From Wolbachia endosymbiont of Cylisticus convexus (GTDB lineage: Bacteria; Pseudomonadota; Alphaproteobacteria; Rickettsiales; Anaplasmataceae): a stretch of 27,845 nt of DNA. The stretch lies in assembly GCF_003344345.1 (NCBI RefSeq), contig NZ_QPIP01000016.1, forward strand, positions 1 to 27,845, written 5' to 3'. Below the pieces are notes generated by a model, which saw only the letters and a list, made by a program, of their open reading frames with translations, searched no databases and was not told where the DNA came from. This document shows positions 26,679 through 27,845 of the stretch, piece by piece. The position numbers and the translations under genes are program-made. The stretch's first letter is position 1; each line of letters starts with the position of its first letter.

Positions 26679-26785
26679 AAAAGTATAGGCTGGACGGTAT
26701 CGTAGAAAGACCTAAATGGCTCTAATTCTGTATCCACAAGGTTAGCCTTACTTTTCGTTTTAAATGGTAACGTATGGGGTTATAT

Positions 26786-27774
26786 ATGATCAACAACTTT
26801 CTTGGAATTGATGTATCAAAAGATCGCTTTGATGTTTTTCTTTCATTCATAAGTAAAAAAGAAAAGCGTGAAACTAGGAAAAGGAGCTTTAAGAACGATG
26901 ATCTTGGGTTTCAAGGTCTGCTGAGTTTTCTACAAAAGCATAATGTGGAAGAAGTAAAGTCATGCATGTGGTTGTTATAGCGAAGCTTTGGCTGAATTTC
27001 TGCACAATGCTGGACATTTTGTTAGTGTTGTAAATCCTTATTGTATTAAATCTTATACAAGGAGTAAGCTCGTAAGACAAAAGAATGATCAGACTGATGC
27101 AGAAATTATTGCTGATTATTGCCAAAGACAGGAACCAACTCGTTGGACACCACCTTCTTCTGAAATGAAAAAATTAAAACATCTTTATCGTTGCTCAGTT
27201 GCGTTAAAAGAATTAGTAAATAACCACCTAGAAAAAAAAGAGAGACTGCCTAAAGAAGTTGCAAATGCTTGTTGCAACGAATATAGTTAAAAAAATAGAA
27301 ATAATAAAAAACTCCATACGCAAACTATTAAAGCAGCACAAAGAATTGTTGGAAAATTTTCAGCTTCTATTGACTATTCCAGGAATAGGAGAGGAATCAG
27401 CAATGGCTATTTTAGCTGAAATCCCTGACATAAAAGCTTTTAGAGATGCCAGGCAATTGGCAGCATATACAGGAGTTATACCGAAAAATATAACATCAGG
27501 TTCATCTGTACATTCTAAACCAAGATTAAGTAAATCAGGTTCACAAACATTACGTAAGGCCCTTTTCTTTCCTGCCATAGTAGCCAAGAATCACAATCCT
27601 ATCATTGTGAGTTTTTGCCAAAGACTAAAGAAGAAGGGTAAGCATAATATGGCAATTGTGGGAGCTGCAATGCGTAAGCTACTCCATATCATTTTCGGTA
27701 TCCTGACATCCAAAAGTGCTTTTGATCCAAATCATATCAAGAATTACAGAACTAGGATGTTGACTGTAGTTTAA
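26786..27774 (+). pseudogene. IS110-family transposase, frameshifted
   Basis: The RuvC-like DEDD domain begins FLGIDVSKDRFDVF (first Asp) and contains NDQTDAEIIADYC (third and fourth acidic residues). Between them, at about 26965-26972, the sequence runs SCM directly into GCYSEALAEF in another frame. The family MEATG-type motif with the catalytic Glu appears deleted by about 8 bases. A second frameshift near 27285 separates this part from the C-terminal Transposase_20 domain (LLTIPGIGEESAMAILAEIP, then SGSS with the likely nucleophilic Ser, and SKSGSQTLRKALF). Total length of about 330 codons is normal, so the copy is complete in extent but inactive. Confidence 0.8.
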
Positions 27775-27845
27775 AATCAAAAAATGCTTCCAATCCATTC
27801 AACATATTCACTAACTGTAATCTGTGTACTGTTACACAATCAGAA

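Larger units (their letters stand above)
26585..27774 (+). mobile_element. Degraded IS110-family insertion sequence
   Basis: A transposase pseudogene with an upstream structured non-coding region, the layout of the IS110 group. IS110 elements usually lack clear inverted repeats, so the exact ends are not determined. The left limit is set at the first strong structure and the right limit at the transposase stop. The gap between the tlyC stop and this point (26308-26584) shows no gene. Confidence 0.6.

Overview
The window is AT-rich DNA from a Wolbachia endosymbiont (Alphaproteobacteria, Rickettsiales). This rests on the hemE / oriC / COG1253 gene arrangement, the Wolbachia-type coding palindromic repeats inside genes, the degraded IS630 and IS110 elements, an ankyrin-repeat membrane protein, the split b/b' ATP synthase genes and a eukaryotic-type isoleucyl-tRNA synthetase. 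I did not assign a strain or supergroup. I see no rRNA, tRNA or CRISPR array. Layout, left to right: a decayed IS630-like element with recognisable terminal inverted repeats (2-1061); gltX (-); an ankyrin/transmembrane protein (+); pccA (+); a minus-strand cluster atpB-atpE-atpF'-atpF-glycosyltransferase-ctaA (10504 down to 5813); a small orphan gene divergent from atpB; pheT (+); two tandem paralogous membrane proteins followed by ileS (all -); a small orphan gene (+); miaB (-); a non-coding region with a strong promoter and hairpins; a small doubtful gene; a repeat-rich spacer; hemE (-); the chromosomal origin (25089-25488); a tlyC-like gene (+); and a decayed IS110 element (+) with a structured leader. 

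The most interesting locus is the paralogous pair at 13446-17641. The 912-residue protein carries two exact matches to the eukaryotic FFAT core (E-F-F-D-A-x-E), each preceded by an acidic tract, just ahead of a pair of hydrophobic segments. FFAT motifs bind VAP proteins on the host endoplasmic reticulum, and Chlamydia IncV is a known bacterial example. I infer that this is a secreted or surface tether/effector. Its neighbour is a shorter paralog in which the motifs have eroded. A fragment of the 3' end of ileS lies between the two genes, which shows that the pair arose by a tandem duplication that took the end of ileS with it. 

Four genes (ctaA, pheT, ileS and the short paralog) are each broken by a single-base length change in an A/T homopolymer. 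Correcting one base in each restores a full-length protein with the expected motifs. Either this is base-calling error, or these are slippage-prone genes of the kind reported in other AT-rich insect endosymbionts. Palindromic repeats sit inside the coding sequences of gltX, pccA, ctaA and ileS without stop codons, so they add about 19 to 27 residues to each protein. The ctaA copy is read in a different frame from the other three.
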